Shown here piece by piece: positions 36,072 through 44,537 of a stretch of DNA of 64,000 nt. Under the pieces are notes generated by a model. That model had not been told where the DNA came from. It made no database searches and worked only from the letters and a program-made list of their open reading frames with translations. Positions within the stretch are counted from its first letter, which is position 1; the number at the start of each line of letters is the position of its first letter. The DNA comes from Neotamlana laminarinivorans. GTDB lineage: Bacteria; Bacteroidota; Bacteroidia; Flavobacteriales; Flavobacteriaceae. The stretch spans positions 248,001 to 312,000 of the forward strand of contig NZ_JAJAPW010000001.1 of assembly GCF_020523925.1 (NCBI RefSeq), given 5' to 3'. The translations under genes were made by a program, and so were the position numbers.

Positions 36072-36827
36072 TTATTTTATTTGGATGAATCTGTCGTCTT
36101 GAGTTGGTTGTATTGTATCATTTTTTATAAAATTGTCAATTAAAGCATTTCTAATTTTATAATTTAAATCATATAGCGAATCATTGGTTTTGAAAAAGCT
36201 CATATTATCACCACCATTGTATAAATAATCGTTTGTGGCAACGTAATAAACTTTATCTGTAATTGGTTCTCCTTTAATTTTGGCATCAATAATTTTATAA
36301 TCTGTATTTAGGCTAAGTTTTAGCTGAGATATTGGGTGCGCTTTTTTGGATTTTGATAGGTACGAAACTAAATCTTCTACTTGAGGCTTTTTTAAGGCAA
36401 CCACTACAATACTGTTTTCAAAAGGCATCAACTCAAAAGCTGTTCGTTTAGATATGTTTCCTTTTGATAAAATCGAGCGAATACCTCCATAATTAAGTAA
36501 AACCATATCTATTTCTTTTCCTGTTCTACTTTTAAAAATCGGGTTAGATTCTTGGTAAACAGCATCGGCCATAAAGTTGCCAATGGCGGTGTTTAATTCA
36601 CCATCAGATTTAGTATAGGTATCTGCTGAATATGCGATTACACTATCTAAATCGTTTTGAATATGTGTTCTGTATGGTTTAATGTAGGCTTCAATATCAG
36701 GGCTTGCTTCAATAGTATTATTAATTTCTACACGTTTGCCTTCAATTTTGGTTAAATGTAATTTGTTTTGTTTACAGCTAGTTAGTGCTAAAAAATATAA
36801 CAAAACCAATAAAAATGTTATCCTCAT
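36072..36827 (-). CDS. 5'-nucleotidase C-terminal domain lipoprotein
   Basis: A 251-residue lipoprotein: a signal peptide with lipobox LALTSC, then a 5'-nucleotidase C-terminal domain. Domain motifs are ELNTAIGNFMADAVYQ, VLLNYGGIRSIL (substrate base stacking), FELMPFENSIVVV and VATNDYLYNGGDNMSFF. The ATG at 36825-36827 is chosen because it begins the signal peptide directly; a longer frame to 36881 would bury it. It is separate from the catalytic half encoded next (2-base gap). It is divergent from the DUF6913 gene. Confidence 0.92.
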   Translation of the reverse strand: MRITFLLVLLYFLALTSCKQNKLHLTKIEGKRVEINNTIEASPDIEAYIKPYRTHIQNDLDSVIAYSADTYTKSDGELNTAIGNFMADAVYQESNPIFKSRTGKEIDMVLLNYGGIRSILSKGNISKRTAFELMPFENSIVVVALKKPQVEDLVSYLSKSKKAHPISQLKLSLNTDYKIIDAKIKGEPITDKVYYVATNDYLYNGGDNMSFFKTNDSLYDLNYKIRNALIDNFIKNDTIQPTQDDRFIQIK

Positions 36828-36859
36828 TTTTTTACAAGATTTTTTGAATGTACTTTTGC

Positions 36860-36867
36860 TACCTTTG
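36860..36867 (+). promoter_or_regulatory. -7 promoter box for the DUF6913-dapA pair
   Basis: TACCTTTG matches TAnnTTTG, 22 bases before the ATG at 36890. The nearest TTTG upstream is too close to be a standard -33 element. Confidence 0.5.
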
Positions 36868-36889
36868 CGAAAGAAAAGCATAAAGGTAA

Positions 36890-37408
36890 ATGATTTTACA
36901 GGGTTTTAAAGAAAAATCTAATAAAAAGTACTTGAACAAATTGTTATCAAACAGAGAAACTAATGTAACTGATGACAAAGTTGAGAGTCTTGGTATAGTT
37001 GTAAATGTTGATGAATTTGATGATATTGAGCAATTTGTAAATTTCTCTGAAACTATAAATATTAGATCTAACAAATTAAAAATTATAACTTTTTCTGAGA
37101 ATGAAAAAGAGGATTTATTGTCCTGGGACTCTTGTTTTAATCCAGCAGATTTTGGGTGGAATGGCTCTATAAAAAACACAGAATTAGACACCTTAATTAG
37201 TAAAAATTTTGACTTATTAATTAGTTATTATACCAAAAACATAACAGAAATTAAACTAATTACTGCATTAAGTAAAGCAAAATTTAAGATTGGTATTTAC
37301 CAAGAAGACGAACGTTTAAACGATTTAATAATTAAAACAACAGTAAAAGAATTTAATCTTTTTAAAGACGAGGTAATAAAATATCTCACCATATTAAATA
37401 AAAATTAA
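36890..37408 (+). CDS. DUF6913 family protein
   Basis: A 172-residue soluble protein that starts [18 protein letters not shown] and contains [24 protein letters not shown] and [17 protein letters not shown]. The pattern fits the small Bacteroidota family DUF6913, which is commonly encoded directly before dapA. It appears to be an alpha/beta fold with no signal peptide. No catalytic motif is apparent. The stop is one base before the dapA start, so co-expression with dapA is almost certain, but a functional link to lysine synthesis is unproven. Confidence 0.75.
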   Translation: MILQGFKEKSNKKYLNKLLSNRETNVTDDKVESLGIVVNVDEFDDIEQFVNFSETINIRSNKLKIITFSENEKEDLLSWDSCFNPADFGWNGSIKNTELDTLISKNFDLLISYYTKNITEIKLITALSKAKFKIGIYQEDERLNDLIIKTTVKEFNLFKDEVIKYLTILNKN

Positions 37409-37409
37409 A

Positions 37410-38288
37410 ATGAGTAAAAAGTTTTTAGGAACTGGAGTAGCATTAGTTACACCTTTTAATTCAGATTTATCAATTAATCATGAAGCCTTAACAAATATTG
37501 TAAATTTCAATATTGAAAATGGTGTAGAGTACTTAGTAGTTTCTGGTACAACAGCAGAAAGTGTTACTATTACAAAAGACGAAAAAAAGGCTATTACAGC
37601 TACAGTTGCCAAAGCTAACAACGGTCGTGTGCCTTTAGTTTTAGGCATCGGTGGTAACAATACTATGCAAGTTATAGAAGAAATAAAATCTACCGATTTA
37701 AGTAATATTGATGCTATTTTATCAGTTTCTCCATATTATAGTAAACCAACTCAAGAAGGTTTTTATCAACATTTTAAGGCAATTTCAGAAATTTGTCCTG
37801 TAGATATTATTTTATATAATGTACCAGGACGAACTGCTAAAAATATGGAACCAGAAACAACTATTCGTCTGGCAAAAGATTTTAAAAATATTATAGCAGT
37901 AAAAGAAGCAGGAAACAATGTCTCTCAATATTTAACGTTAATTAAAAATAAACCTGAGGATTTTATGGTTATTTCTGGTGATGACGATTTAGCCTTAGGT
38001 ATTGTATTAGCTGGTGGTTCTGGAGTAATTTCGGTAATTGGCCAAGGGTATCCCAAGGAGTTTTCAGAAATGATTCGTTTAGGTTTAGCAGGAAATTCTA
38101 AAGACGCTTACAAGATTCACTACAAATTAATGGATGTTATAGCATATATATTTGAAGAAAATAACCCTGCAGGAATAAAAGCTGTTTTTGAAGCTTTAGG
38201 GCTTTGTAAAAGTACTGTAAGGTTGCCTTTAGTACCAGCAAGTAATGCCTTAAAAAGTAAAATTAACGATTTTGTAAAACAGTTTTAA
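37410..38288 (+). CDS. dapA: 4-hydroxy-tetrahydrodipicolinate synthase
   Basis: A 292-residue TIM-barrel aldolase condensing pyruvate and aspartate semialdehyde in the diaminopimelate/lysine pathway. Motifs: [11 protein letters not shown] at the start, [11 protein letters not shown] (the family has GTTGE), [10 protein letters not shown] with the catalytic Tyr, and AVKEAGNN with the Schiff-base Lys. Length is standard. It follows the DUF6913 gene by one base. Together with dapF at 21203 it covers two diaminopimelate steps, in separate operons. Confidence 0.96.
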   Translation: MSKKFLGTGVALVTPFNSDLSINHEALTNIVNFNIENGVEYLVVSGTTAESVTITKDEKKAITATVAKANNGRVPLVLGIGGNNTMQVIEEIKSTDLSNIDAILSVSPYYSKPTQEGFYQHFKAISEICPVDIILYNVPGRTAKNMEPETTIRLAKDFKNIIAVKEAGNNVSQYLTLIKNKPEDFMVISGDDDLALGIVLAGGSGVISVIGQGYPKEFSEMIRLGLAGNSKDAYKIHYKLMDVIAYIFEENNPAGIKAVFEALGLCKSTVRLPLVPASNALKSKINDFVKQF

Positions 38289-38292
38289 GGGT

Positions 38293-38330
38293 GTTAAATA
38301 TTACTTAAACCTTGTTAATGGTGAGTTTAA
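38293..38330 (+). promoter_or_regulatory. Four phased GTTAA-type repeats upstream of bamD
   Basis: GTTAAA (38293), CTTAAA (38304), GTTAAT (38314) and GTTTAA (38325) follow each other at offsets of 11, 10 and 11 bases on the coding strand. They resemble the repeats before htrA. They lie 50-90 bases upstream of the -7 box of bamD. Two of the four are imperfect, and such motifs arise easily in AT-rich DNA, so this is tentative. Confidence 0.35.
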
Positions 38331-38380
38331 GCTATTATTTTAGCAATGAAATTATATTTTTAAATTCCATATTAATACCT

Positions 38381-38388
38381 TAATTTTG
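38381..38388 (+). promoter_or_regulatory. -7 promoter box for the bamD operon
   Basis: TAATTTTG matches TAnnTTTG and ends 17 bases before the bamD ATG. No convincing -33 TTTG is present, which would suit control by an activator binding upstream. Confidence 0.5.
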
Positions 38389-38405
38389 CAAACTGTTTAA
38401 GATTT

Positions 38406-39257
38406 ATGAGAAATTTTTTTTATATAGTAATTGTTTTTACCTTTTTTACAAGTTGTAGTGAATATCAAAAGGCTTTGAAGTCTGAAGAGATTGCAACCAA
38501 ATTTAAATTAGGGGAAGAGTTATACAATGCAGGAAAGTATGCTAAGGCAAATAAACTTTTTGCTCAAATAGTACCAGAATACAGAGGGAAGCCACAAGCA
38601 GAAAAATTAATGTTTTTGTATTCTAATTCTTTGTACAAAATGAAGGATTATTACACAGCAGGTTATCAGTTTGAGCGTTTTGTATCTAGTTATCCAAACA
38701 GTGAAAAAGTTGAAGAGGCAGCCTTTTTAGCAGTTAAAAGTTACTATATTTTATCGCCTGTTTATTCAAAAGATCAAACAGAAACTATTAGCGCAATAGA
38801 GAAATTACAAGAATTCATAAATTTATATCCTGAATCTAAATACGCAAGCGATGCTAATAAGTTAGTTCAAGAGTTAGATTTAAAACTTCAGCGTAAAGCT
38901 TTTGAAATTGCTAAACAATACAAGCTAATAGCACCAGGATATTCAAAAGATTTTAATGCAGCAATTAAATCTTTTGACAATTTTTTGTTTGATTACCCAG
39001 GAACACCTTTTAGAGAAGAAGCTATGTTTTTAAAACTAGATTCTATGTATCAATTAGCAATAAACAGTAGAGAATACACAAATTCGGTTCAAGAAGGGTT
39101 TAAACACATAAGAAAAGAACGCTTAGTTAACGCCTTAGACTATTCAGAAACATTTAAAAAATCATATGCTAATTCAGAGCATATTGAAACGGTAAATGCT
39201 ATGATTGTTGAGCTAGATGAAGCATTAAAAAATTATAACAGTACAAAAGTTAATTAA
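38406..39257 (+). CDS. bamD: Outer membrane protein assembly factor BamD
   Basis: A 283-residue outer-membrane lipoprotein of the BAM complex. The lipobox is FFTSC (Cys17). TPR-type repeats follow (KLGEELYNAGKYAKANKLF, then YKMKDYYTAGYQFERFVSSYP and AIKSFDNFLFDYPGTPFREEA). BamD helps insert beta-barrel proteins into the outer membrane. It leads a run with rpoZ, coaBC and porD, a conserved flavobacterial gene order. Confidence 0.95.
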   Translation: MRNFFYIVIVFTFFTSCSEYQKALKSEEIATKFKLGEELYNAGKYAKANKLFAQIVPEYRGKPQAEKLMFLYSNSLYKMKDYYTAGYQFERFVSSYPNSEKVEEAAFLAVKSYYILSPVYSKDQTETISAIEKLQEFINLYPESKYASDANKLVQELDLKLQRKAFEIAKQYKLIAPGYSKDFNAAIKSFDNFLFDYPGTPFREEAMFLKLDSMYQLAINSREYTNSVQEGFKHIRKERLVNALDYSETFKKSYANSEHIETVNAMIVELDEALKNYNSTKVN

Positions 39258-39265
39258 AGACCAAT

Positions 39266-39592
39266 ATGGATTTAAAGAAAACCACTGCGCCTGTAAATAC
39301 GGTAACGTACGACAGAAACCAAATTGATGAGCCAACATCAAATATTTACGAAGCAATTTCTATTATTGCACGTCGTTCTGAGCAAATTAATACAGAAATA
39401 AAAAAAGAACTTATTGATAAGTTAGAAGAATTTGCAACTTATAATGATAGTTTAGAAGAAATTTTTGAAAACAAAGAGCAAATTGAGGTATCTAAATTTT
39501 ATGAAAAATTACCTAAACCTCATGCTTTAGCCGTTCAAGAATGGTTAACAGATAAAATTTATTTTAGAAATACAGAGGAAGACGCTCAGTAA
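39266..39592 (+). CDS. rpoZ: DNA-directed RNA polymerase subunit omega
   Basis: A 108-residue protein matching the Bacteroidota form of the omega subunit. The conserved core is SNIYEAISIIARRSEQINTE followed by a helix with ELIDKLEEFATY, equivalent to the omega motif that wraps the beta-prime C-terminus. Omega aids RNA polymerase assembly. It lies 8 bases after bamD and 11 before coaBC, the usual flavobacterial order. Confidence 0.92.
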   Translation: MDLKKTTAPVNTVTYDRNQIDEPTSNIYEAISIIARRSEQINTEIKKELIDKLEEFATYNDSLEEIFENKEQIEVSKFYEKLPKPHALAVQEWLTDKIYFRNTEEDAQ

Positions 39593-39603
39593 AAAAATCT
39601 AAA

Positions 39604-40815
39604 ATGTCAATATTAAGCGGCAAAAACATACTATTAGGTATTAGTGGTGGTATTGCCGCTTACAAAACAGCTTCACTTGTTAGGTTATTTATTAAATCTG
39701 GTGCAAATGTAAAGGTTGTACTAACACCTGCTGCCAAAGATTTTATAACACCTTTAACCTTATCAACTTTATCAAAAAATCCAGTTCATTCGTCTTTTAC
39801 AAATGAAGAAGATGATAATGATGTTTGGACAAATCATGTAGATTTAGGCCTATGGGCAGATTTAATGATTATTGCTCCAGCAACAGCTAATACAATGTCT
39901 AAAATGGCTAACGGGGTATGCAATAACTTGCTTTTAGCAGTTTATTTATCTGCAAAATGCCCAGTATATTTTGCTCCAGCAATGGATTTAGATATGTATA
40001 AGCATCCTTCAACTTTAACAAGTTTTAATAAGCTTAAATCCTTTGGTAATATAATAATTCCTGCAACTAGTGGTGAATTAGCCAGCGGATTAGTAGGCGA
40101 GGGGCGTATGGCAGAGCCAGAAGATATAGTTTCTTTTATAGAAAACGATATTTTAAACAAATTACCACTTAAGGGTAAAACTGTTATAATAACGGCAGGA
40201 CCAACTTACGAAGCTATAGATCCTGTTCGTTTTATAGGAAACCATTCCAGCGGAAAAATGGGGTTTGAAATTGCCAAAGCAGCTGCAAATAAAGGCTCTA
40301 AAGTAATTTTAATAACGGGGCCAACATATCAAACCGTAAAACATAGTTTAATAGATGTTGTTCCGGTTGTAAGTGCGGAAAATATGTATGAAGCTGTACA
40401 TAAATATTTTAATAATTCAGATGTAGCTATTTTATCTGCTGCAGTTGCCGACTTTACTCCAAAAGAAGTCGCCTTAAATAAAATAAAAAAGAGCAGCGAT
40501 ACGTTAACTATAGAGTTAACTAAAACTAAAGATATTTTAGCATCGCTAGGTAAAATTAAAAAGCATCAATATTTAGTTGGTTTTGCTCTTGAAACTAATA
40601 ACGAATTAGAAAATGCAAAAGGTAAATTAAAACGTAAAAATTTAAATTTAATTGTTTTAAATTCGTTAAACGATAAGGGAGCAGGTTTTAAAGGGAATAC
40701 GAATAAAGTTACGTTTATAGATAAAGATGAAAACATAACAGCATTCGAATTAAAATCTAAAACAGAAGTTGCTAACGATTTGTTAAACAGAATTATAACT
40801 CAAATAAATGCGTAG
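39604..40815 (+). CDS. coaBC: Bifunctional phosphopantothenoylcysteine decarboxylase/synthetase
   Basis: A 403-residue fusion for two steps of coenzyme A synthesis. The N-terminal CoaC flavoprotein half shows GISGGIAAYKTASLVR, the catalytic His in WTNHVDLG, and FAPAMDLDMY. The C-terminal CoaB half shows TAGPTYEAIDPVRFIGNHSSG and VAILSAAVADFTP. Its 3' end overlaps porD by 8 bases, so the genes are probably coupled. CoaE, the last step of the pathway, is at 46498. Confidence 0.96.
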   Translation: MSILSGKNILLGISGGIAAYKTASLVRLFIKSGANVKVVLTPAAKDFITPLTLSTLSKNPVHSSFTNEEDDNDVWTNHVDLGLWADLMIIAPATANTMSKMANGVCNNLLLAVYLSAKCPVYFAPAMDLDMYKHPSTLTSFNKLKSFGNIIIPATSGELASGLVGEGRMAEPEDIVSFIENDILNKLPLKGKTVIITAGPTYEAIDPVRFIGNHSSGKMGFEIAKAAANKGSKVILITGPTYQTVKHSLIDVVPVVSAENMYEAVHKYFNNSDVAILSAAVADFTPKEVALNKIKKSSDTLTIELTKTKDILASLGKIKKHQYLVGFALETNNELENAKGKLKRKNLNLIVLNSLNDKGAGFKGNTNKVTFIDKDENITAFELKSKTEVANDLLNRIITQINA

Positions 40816-41695
40816 TTTTACTTTAATTTTTGTGCTTTTTTTAAGCCTTGGTGCTTTTTCTCAAGAGTTAAATTGTAATTTGGTAGTAAATGCGCAACAA
40901 ACAGGAAACGAAAACTTACCTATTTTTAAAACCCTAGAAAGACAACTTACCGAATTTGTTAATAAAACAAAATGGACAAAAAAAACATTTAAAACTCAAG
41001 AGCGTATAAATTGTAATTTTATTATTAATGTCTTGCAATATAGCAACGAATCTTTTCAAGCCAATTTACAAGTACAATCTACACGTCCGGTTTATGGTTC
41101 GTCGTTTAACACACCTGTTTATAGTTTTAACGATACCGATTTTAATTTCAATTACTTAGTAAATCAAAATCTAGTATTTAACCCAAATCAATTTCAAAAT
41201 AATTTAGTTTCGGTAATCGCTTATCATATTTACATGATTTTAGCTTTAGATGCTGATACTTTTGAAGAGCAAGGCGGTAGCGAATATTACAATCAAGCTC
41301 AAGTAATTGTAAATTATTCGCAACAAAGTAATTATACGGGTTGGAAGTTAGAAGATGGTTTACAAAGCCGTTTTACACTAATAAATAATGTGCTTTCTCC
41401 AACTTATAAAGAATATCGCGAAGTATTATATAATTACCATCGAAATGGGTTGGATGTCATGGCCGAAAATGTGAAAAAAGGAAAAGAAGAAATAGCCTCG
41501 TCACTTTTAAAGTTTAATACTATGAATAGCCGCAGGCCAAATTCTTTTATTTTAAGAACATTTTTTGATGCTAAGGCAGATGAGATTGAACAAATTTTTT
41601 CAAACGGACCAAGTGTAGATATTGTAAAATTAAAAGAATCATTGCCAAAAATTGCGCCACTTCATAGTAGTAAATGGCAAAATATTAAATTCTAA
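40808..41695 (+). CDS. porD: Type IX secretion-associated protein PorD (DUF4835)
   Basis: A 295-residue exported protein. A signal peptide (LIFVLFLSLGAFSQ) is followed by the DUF4835 domain: ELNCNLVVNAQQT, VSVIAYHIYMILALDADTF and GWKLEDGLQSRFTLINN. DUF4835 members are named PorD and are associated with the Bacteroidota type IX secretion system; the molecular role is not clear. It overlaps coaBC and is followed by an 83-base gap before recN. Confidence 0.88.
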   Translation: MRSFTLIFVLFLSLGAFSQELNCNLVVNAQQTGNENLPIFKTLERQLTEFVNKTKWTKKTFKTQERINCNFIINVLQYSNESFQANLQVQSTRPVYGSSFNTPVYSFNDTDFNFNYLVNQNLVFNPNQFQNNLVSVIAYHIYMILALDADTFEEQGGSEYYNQAQVIVNYSQQSNYTGWKLEDGLQSRFTLINNVLSPTYKEYREVLYNYHRNGLDVMAENVKKGKEEIASSLLKFNTMNSRRPNSFILRTFFDAKADEIEQIFSNGPSVDIVKLKESLPKIAPLHSSKWQNIKF

Positions 41696-41778
41696 ATATT
41701 TATAATTAACAGTAATTCAGTTATTAAAACAATAAGTTTGTGTTTTAATGATTAATACTTAAAAATTGTTAAAAAAGT

Positions 41779-43431
41779 ATGCTAACCTCACTTTCTATAA
41801 AAAACTATGCTCTAATCGATCATTTAAAAGTAGATTTTAATGATGGTTTTTCCATAATCACCGGTGAAACCGGAGCAGGTAAATCAATTTTACTAGGTGG
41901 TTTATCCTTAATTCTTGGTAAAAGAGCAGATTTAAGTAGTTTAAAAGATGACTCTAAAAAATGTGTTATTGAGGCTGTTTTTAATATTTCAAAATACAAA
42001 TTAAAAGGATTATTTAAAGCAGAAGATTTCGATTATGAAGAACACACCATAATTAGAAGAGAAATTTTACCTTCAGGAAAATCAAGAGCCTTTGTAAACG
42101 ATTCGCCGGTAAACTTAAGTAGTTTACAATTACTCGGAGAAAGATTAATAGATATACATTCGCAGCATCAAACCATGCAATTAACCGATAATAATTATCA
42201 GTTTCAGGTTATTGATGCTTTAGCAAAAAACGATAAAAATTTAGAAGATTATAAAACAGAACTAAAAGCGTACAAAAAGCTTCAAAAAGAATATAATGAG
42301 CTTTTAACCTTTCAGTCTGAGGCTATAAAAGAACACGATTACAATACGTTTTTACTAAATGAGCTAAACGAAGCTAATTTGGTTGATGGTGAGTTAAAAT
42401 CTTTAGAAGAAGAATACGAAACACTTAATAATATTGAAAATATTCAAGAAAAATTAGGTGAAGCACATAATTTGTTAAACGATGAGCAAGTAGGCGCACT
42501 TACATCTTTAAACGAATTAAAAAATGTATTACAAAAATTGACTGGCTATTCTAATAAATATGAAGACATTTATAACCGTGCAGAAAGCAGTTTTATTGAG
42601 TTAGACGATATTTTTTCAGAAATTAGCAGCTTACAAGAAAGCTTAGATACAGACCCCAATAGGTTAGAAGTTGTAAATGCCAAGTTAAAAGCAATAAATA
42701 ACTTATTGCAAAAACATGTGGTTAGCGAAGTTTCAGAACTTATAGAAATTAAAAATCAGCTTGAAGAAAAAGTTTCAGTTACCGAAAACTTAGATGAAAC
42801 CATTAAAAAAAAGCAAGCTGAAATCAGTTCTAAAACAAATGTTTTAAACACAATAGCTAAAACCATACACGATAAACGCGAAAGTGTTATTCCTAAACTA
42901 AAAAAACAACTTGAAACTATTTTAAGTAGTTTAGGTATGGCTAATGCACAATTTAAAATAGAATTAAATTTAACAACAAGTTATTTACCTAATGGTAAAG
43001 ACGAACTTTTGTTTTTATTTTCAGCCAATAAAGGTGGTAATTTTAACGAATTAAAAAAGGCAGCATCTGGCGGAGAGTTATCTAGAATTATGCTCGCTAT
43101 CAAGTCGGTTTTAGCAAATTATATACAATTACCAACCATAATGTTTGATGAGATTGATACGGGAGTTTCTGGCGAAATATCAAACAAAATGGGCGATATT
43201 ATGTTACAAATGAGCAAAACAATGCAAGTGTTTTCAATAACACACTTACCACAAGTAGCTGCTAAAGGGCATTCTCATTTTAAAGTATATAAAGAAGATG
43301 TCAACGAGGTAACCCAAACCAATTTAGTAAAATTAAACCACGACGAGCGTATTGTAGAAATAGCGCAAATGCTTGGTGGTGTAGAAATGTCATCTTCCGC
43401 AATAGCACATGCTAAAGAATTACTAAATTAA
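41779..43431 (+). CDS. recN: DNA repair protein RecN
   Basis: A 550-residue SMC-like ATPase acting in double-strand break repair. The N-terminal head has LTSLSIKNYALID and Walker A TGETGAGKSILLGG. A long coiled coil (about residues 150-380) follows, and the C-terminal head holds the signature motif ASGGELSRIMLAIK and Walker B IMFDEIDTGVSGE. The coiled coil places the two heads together on a DNA substrate. The arrangement next to bamD-coaBC-porD is typical of flavobacteria. Confidence 0.97.
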   Translation: MLTSLSIKNYALIDHLKVDFNDGFSIITGETGAGKSILLGGLSLILGKRADLSSLKDDSKKCVIEAVFNISKYKLKGLFKAEDFDYEEHTIIRREILPSGKSRAFVNDSPVNLSSLQLLGERLIDIHSQHQTMQLTDNNYQFQVIDALAKNDKNLEDYKTELKAYKKLQKEYNELLTFQSEAIKEHDYNTFLLNELNEANLVDGELKSLEEEYETLNNIENIQEKLGEAHNLLNDEQVGALTSLNELKNVLQKLTGYSNKYEDIYNRAESSFIELDDIFSEISSLQESLDTDPNRLEVVNAKLKAINNLLQKHVVSEVSELIEIKNQLEEKVSVTENLDETIKKKQAEISSKTNVLNTIAKTIHDKRESVIPKLKKQLETILSSLGMANAQFKIELNLTTSYLPNGKDELLFLFSANKGGNFNELKKAASGGELSRIMLAIKSVLANYIQLPTIMFDEIDTGVSGEISNKMGDIMLQMSKTMQVFSITHLPQVAAKGHSHFKVYKEDVNEVTQTNLVKLNHDERIVEIAQMLGGVEMSSSAIAHAKELLN

Positions 43432-43464
43432 ACAAAAGGTAAAACACTAAAGTAAAAAGTTTGT

Positions 43465-43472
43465 TACCTTTG
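43465..43472 (+). promoter_or_regulatory. -7 promoter box for fabI
   Basis: TACCTTTG matches TAnnTTTG, 47 bases before the fabI ATG, giving a leader of about 43 bases. No TTTG lies at the -33 distance. Confidence 0.5.
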
Positions 43473-43519
43473 GCGAAAATTATATAACTAAAAAACTAAC
43501 GACTTTAACAAAAATAAAT

Positions 43520-44341
43520 ATGTCATTTAATTTATTAAAAGGAAAAAAAGGAATCATATTTGGAGCTTTAGACGAGAATTCAATTGCTTGGAAAACAGCA
43601 GAGCGTGTTCATGAAGAAGGAGGAGAGTTTGTATTAACAAATGCACCAGTTGCCATGCGAATGGGACAAATAAAAGAATTAGCCGAAAAAACAGGTTCTC
43701 AAATTATACCTGCCGATGCAACATCTGTAGAAGATTTACAAAAACTTATTGACCAATCCATGGAAATTCTGGGCGGTAAAATAGATTTCGTTCTACACTC
43801 AATAGGCATGTCTATCAATGTTAGAAAAGGAAAACATTACACCGATCAAAATTACGACTGGACGCAAAAAGGAACAGATGTTTCAGCCATGTCTTTTCAT
43901 AAATTAATGCAAACACTTTACAAAAGCGATGCCATGAACGAGTGGGGTAGCATTGTAGCATTAACCTACATGGCTGCACAACGCGTATTTCCAGATTATA
44001 ACGATATGGCCGATAACAAAGCATATTTAGAAAGTGTAGCCCGTAGTTTTGGTTATTTCTTTGGTCGCGATAAAAAAGTAAGAGTAAATACTATTTCTCA
44101 ATCACCAACACCAACAACAGCAGGAAGCGGTGTAAAAGGTTTCGATGGTTTTATATCATACGCCGATAAAATGTCGCCGCTTGGTAACGCAACAGCTATG
44201 GATTGTGCAAACTACACAGTAGCCATGTTTAGCGATTTAACAAAACGTGTAACCCTACAAAATCTTTACAACGATGGTGGATTTAGCAACATGGGTGTAA
44301 GCGATGCTGTAATGAGCACATTTACCGGAGAAGAGCAATAA
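43520..44341 (+). CDS. fabI: Enoyl-[acyl-carrier-protein] reductase FabI
   Basis: A 273-residue SDR-type enoyl-ACP reductase, the last step of each fatty-acid elongation cycle and the target of triclosan. Motifs are GIIFGALDENSIAW at the NAD site, LHSIGMSI, and the catalytic Tyr-x6-Lys as YNDMADNK. FabI differs from classical SDRs by this longer Tyr-to-Lys spacing, which is seen here. Monocistronic with a strong terminator. Confidence 0.95.
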   Translation: MSFNLLKGKKGIIFGALDENSIAWKTAERVHEEGGEFVLTNAPVAMRMGQIKELAEKTGSQIIPADATSVEDLQKLIDQSMEILGGKIDFVLHSIGMSINVRKGKHYTDQNYDWTQKGTDVSAMSFHKLMQTLYKSDAMNEWGSIVALTYMAAQRVFPDYNDMADNKAYLESVARSFGYFFGRDKKVRVNTISQSPTPTTAGSGVKGFDGFISYADKMSPLGNATAMDCANYTVAMFSDLTKRVTLQNLYNDGGFSNMGVSDAVMSTFTGEEQ

Positions 44342-44361
44342 AATCTCAGTAATAAACACAC

Positions 44362-44393
44362 AAAAGCCACCCATTTAAGGTGGCTTTTTTTGT
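44362..44393 (+). terminator. Rho-independent terminator after fabI
   Basis: Ten-base perfect stem AAAAGCCACC (44362-44371) with GGTGGCTTTT (44379-44388), 7-base loop, T-tract to 44391. It lies 21 bases after the fabI stop. Confidence 0.9.
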
Positions 44394-44414
44394 TACATTT
44401 GTTATATAAAAATA

Positions 44415-44508
44415 ATTAGGGCATTACCCCGTTTTATTACGGGGTCGGGCTTTCGCTACTCGCTGCCTCCTGCGTCGGCGAGCTCAAACAAGCCGCTCAA
44501 TCCCTAAT
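44415..44508. repeat. GC-rich structured intergenic repeat (REP-like)
   Basis: A roughly 94-base element, much richer in GC than its surroundings, between the fabI terminator and the glycosyltransferase gene. The outer arms ATTAGGG (44415-44421) and CCCTAAT (44502-44508) enclose two hairpins. The first is ACCCCG/CGGGGT (44426-44431 with 44440-44445). The second is nested: GGCTT/AAGCC (44448-44452 with 44490-44494), then CTCGC/GCGAG (44459-44463 with 44478-44482). Together these give a three-way-junction fold. It resembles dispersed GGGC...CCCTAA intergenic repeats that I recall from other Bacteroidota genomes. There is no second copy in this window. Confidence 0.7.
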
Positions 44509-44537
44509 GCAACAACCAGTTAAGTAAAGTGCAAAAC

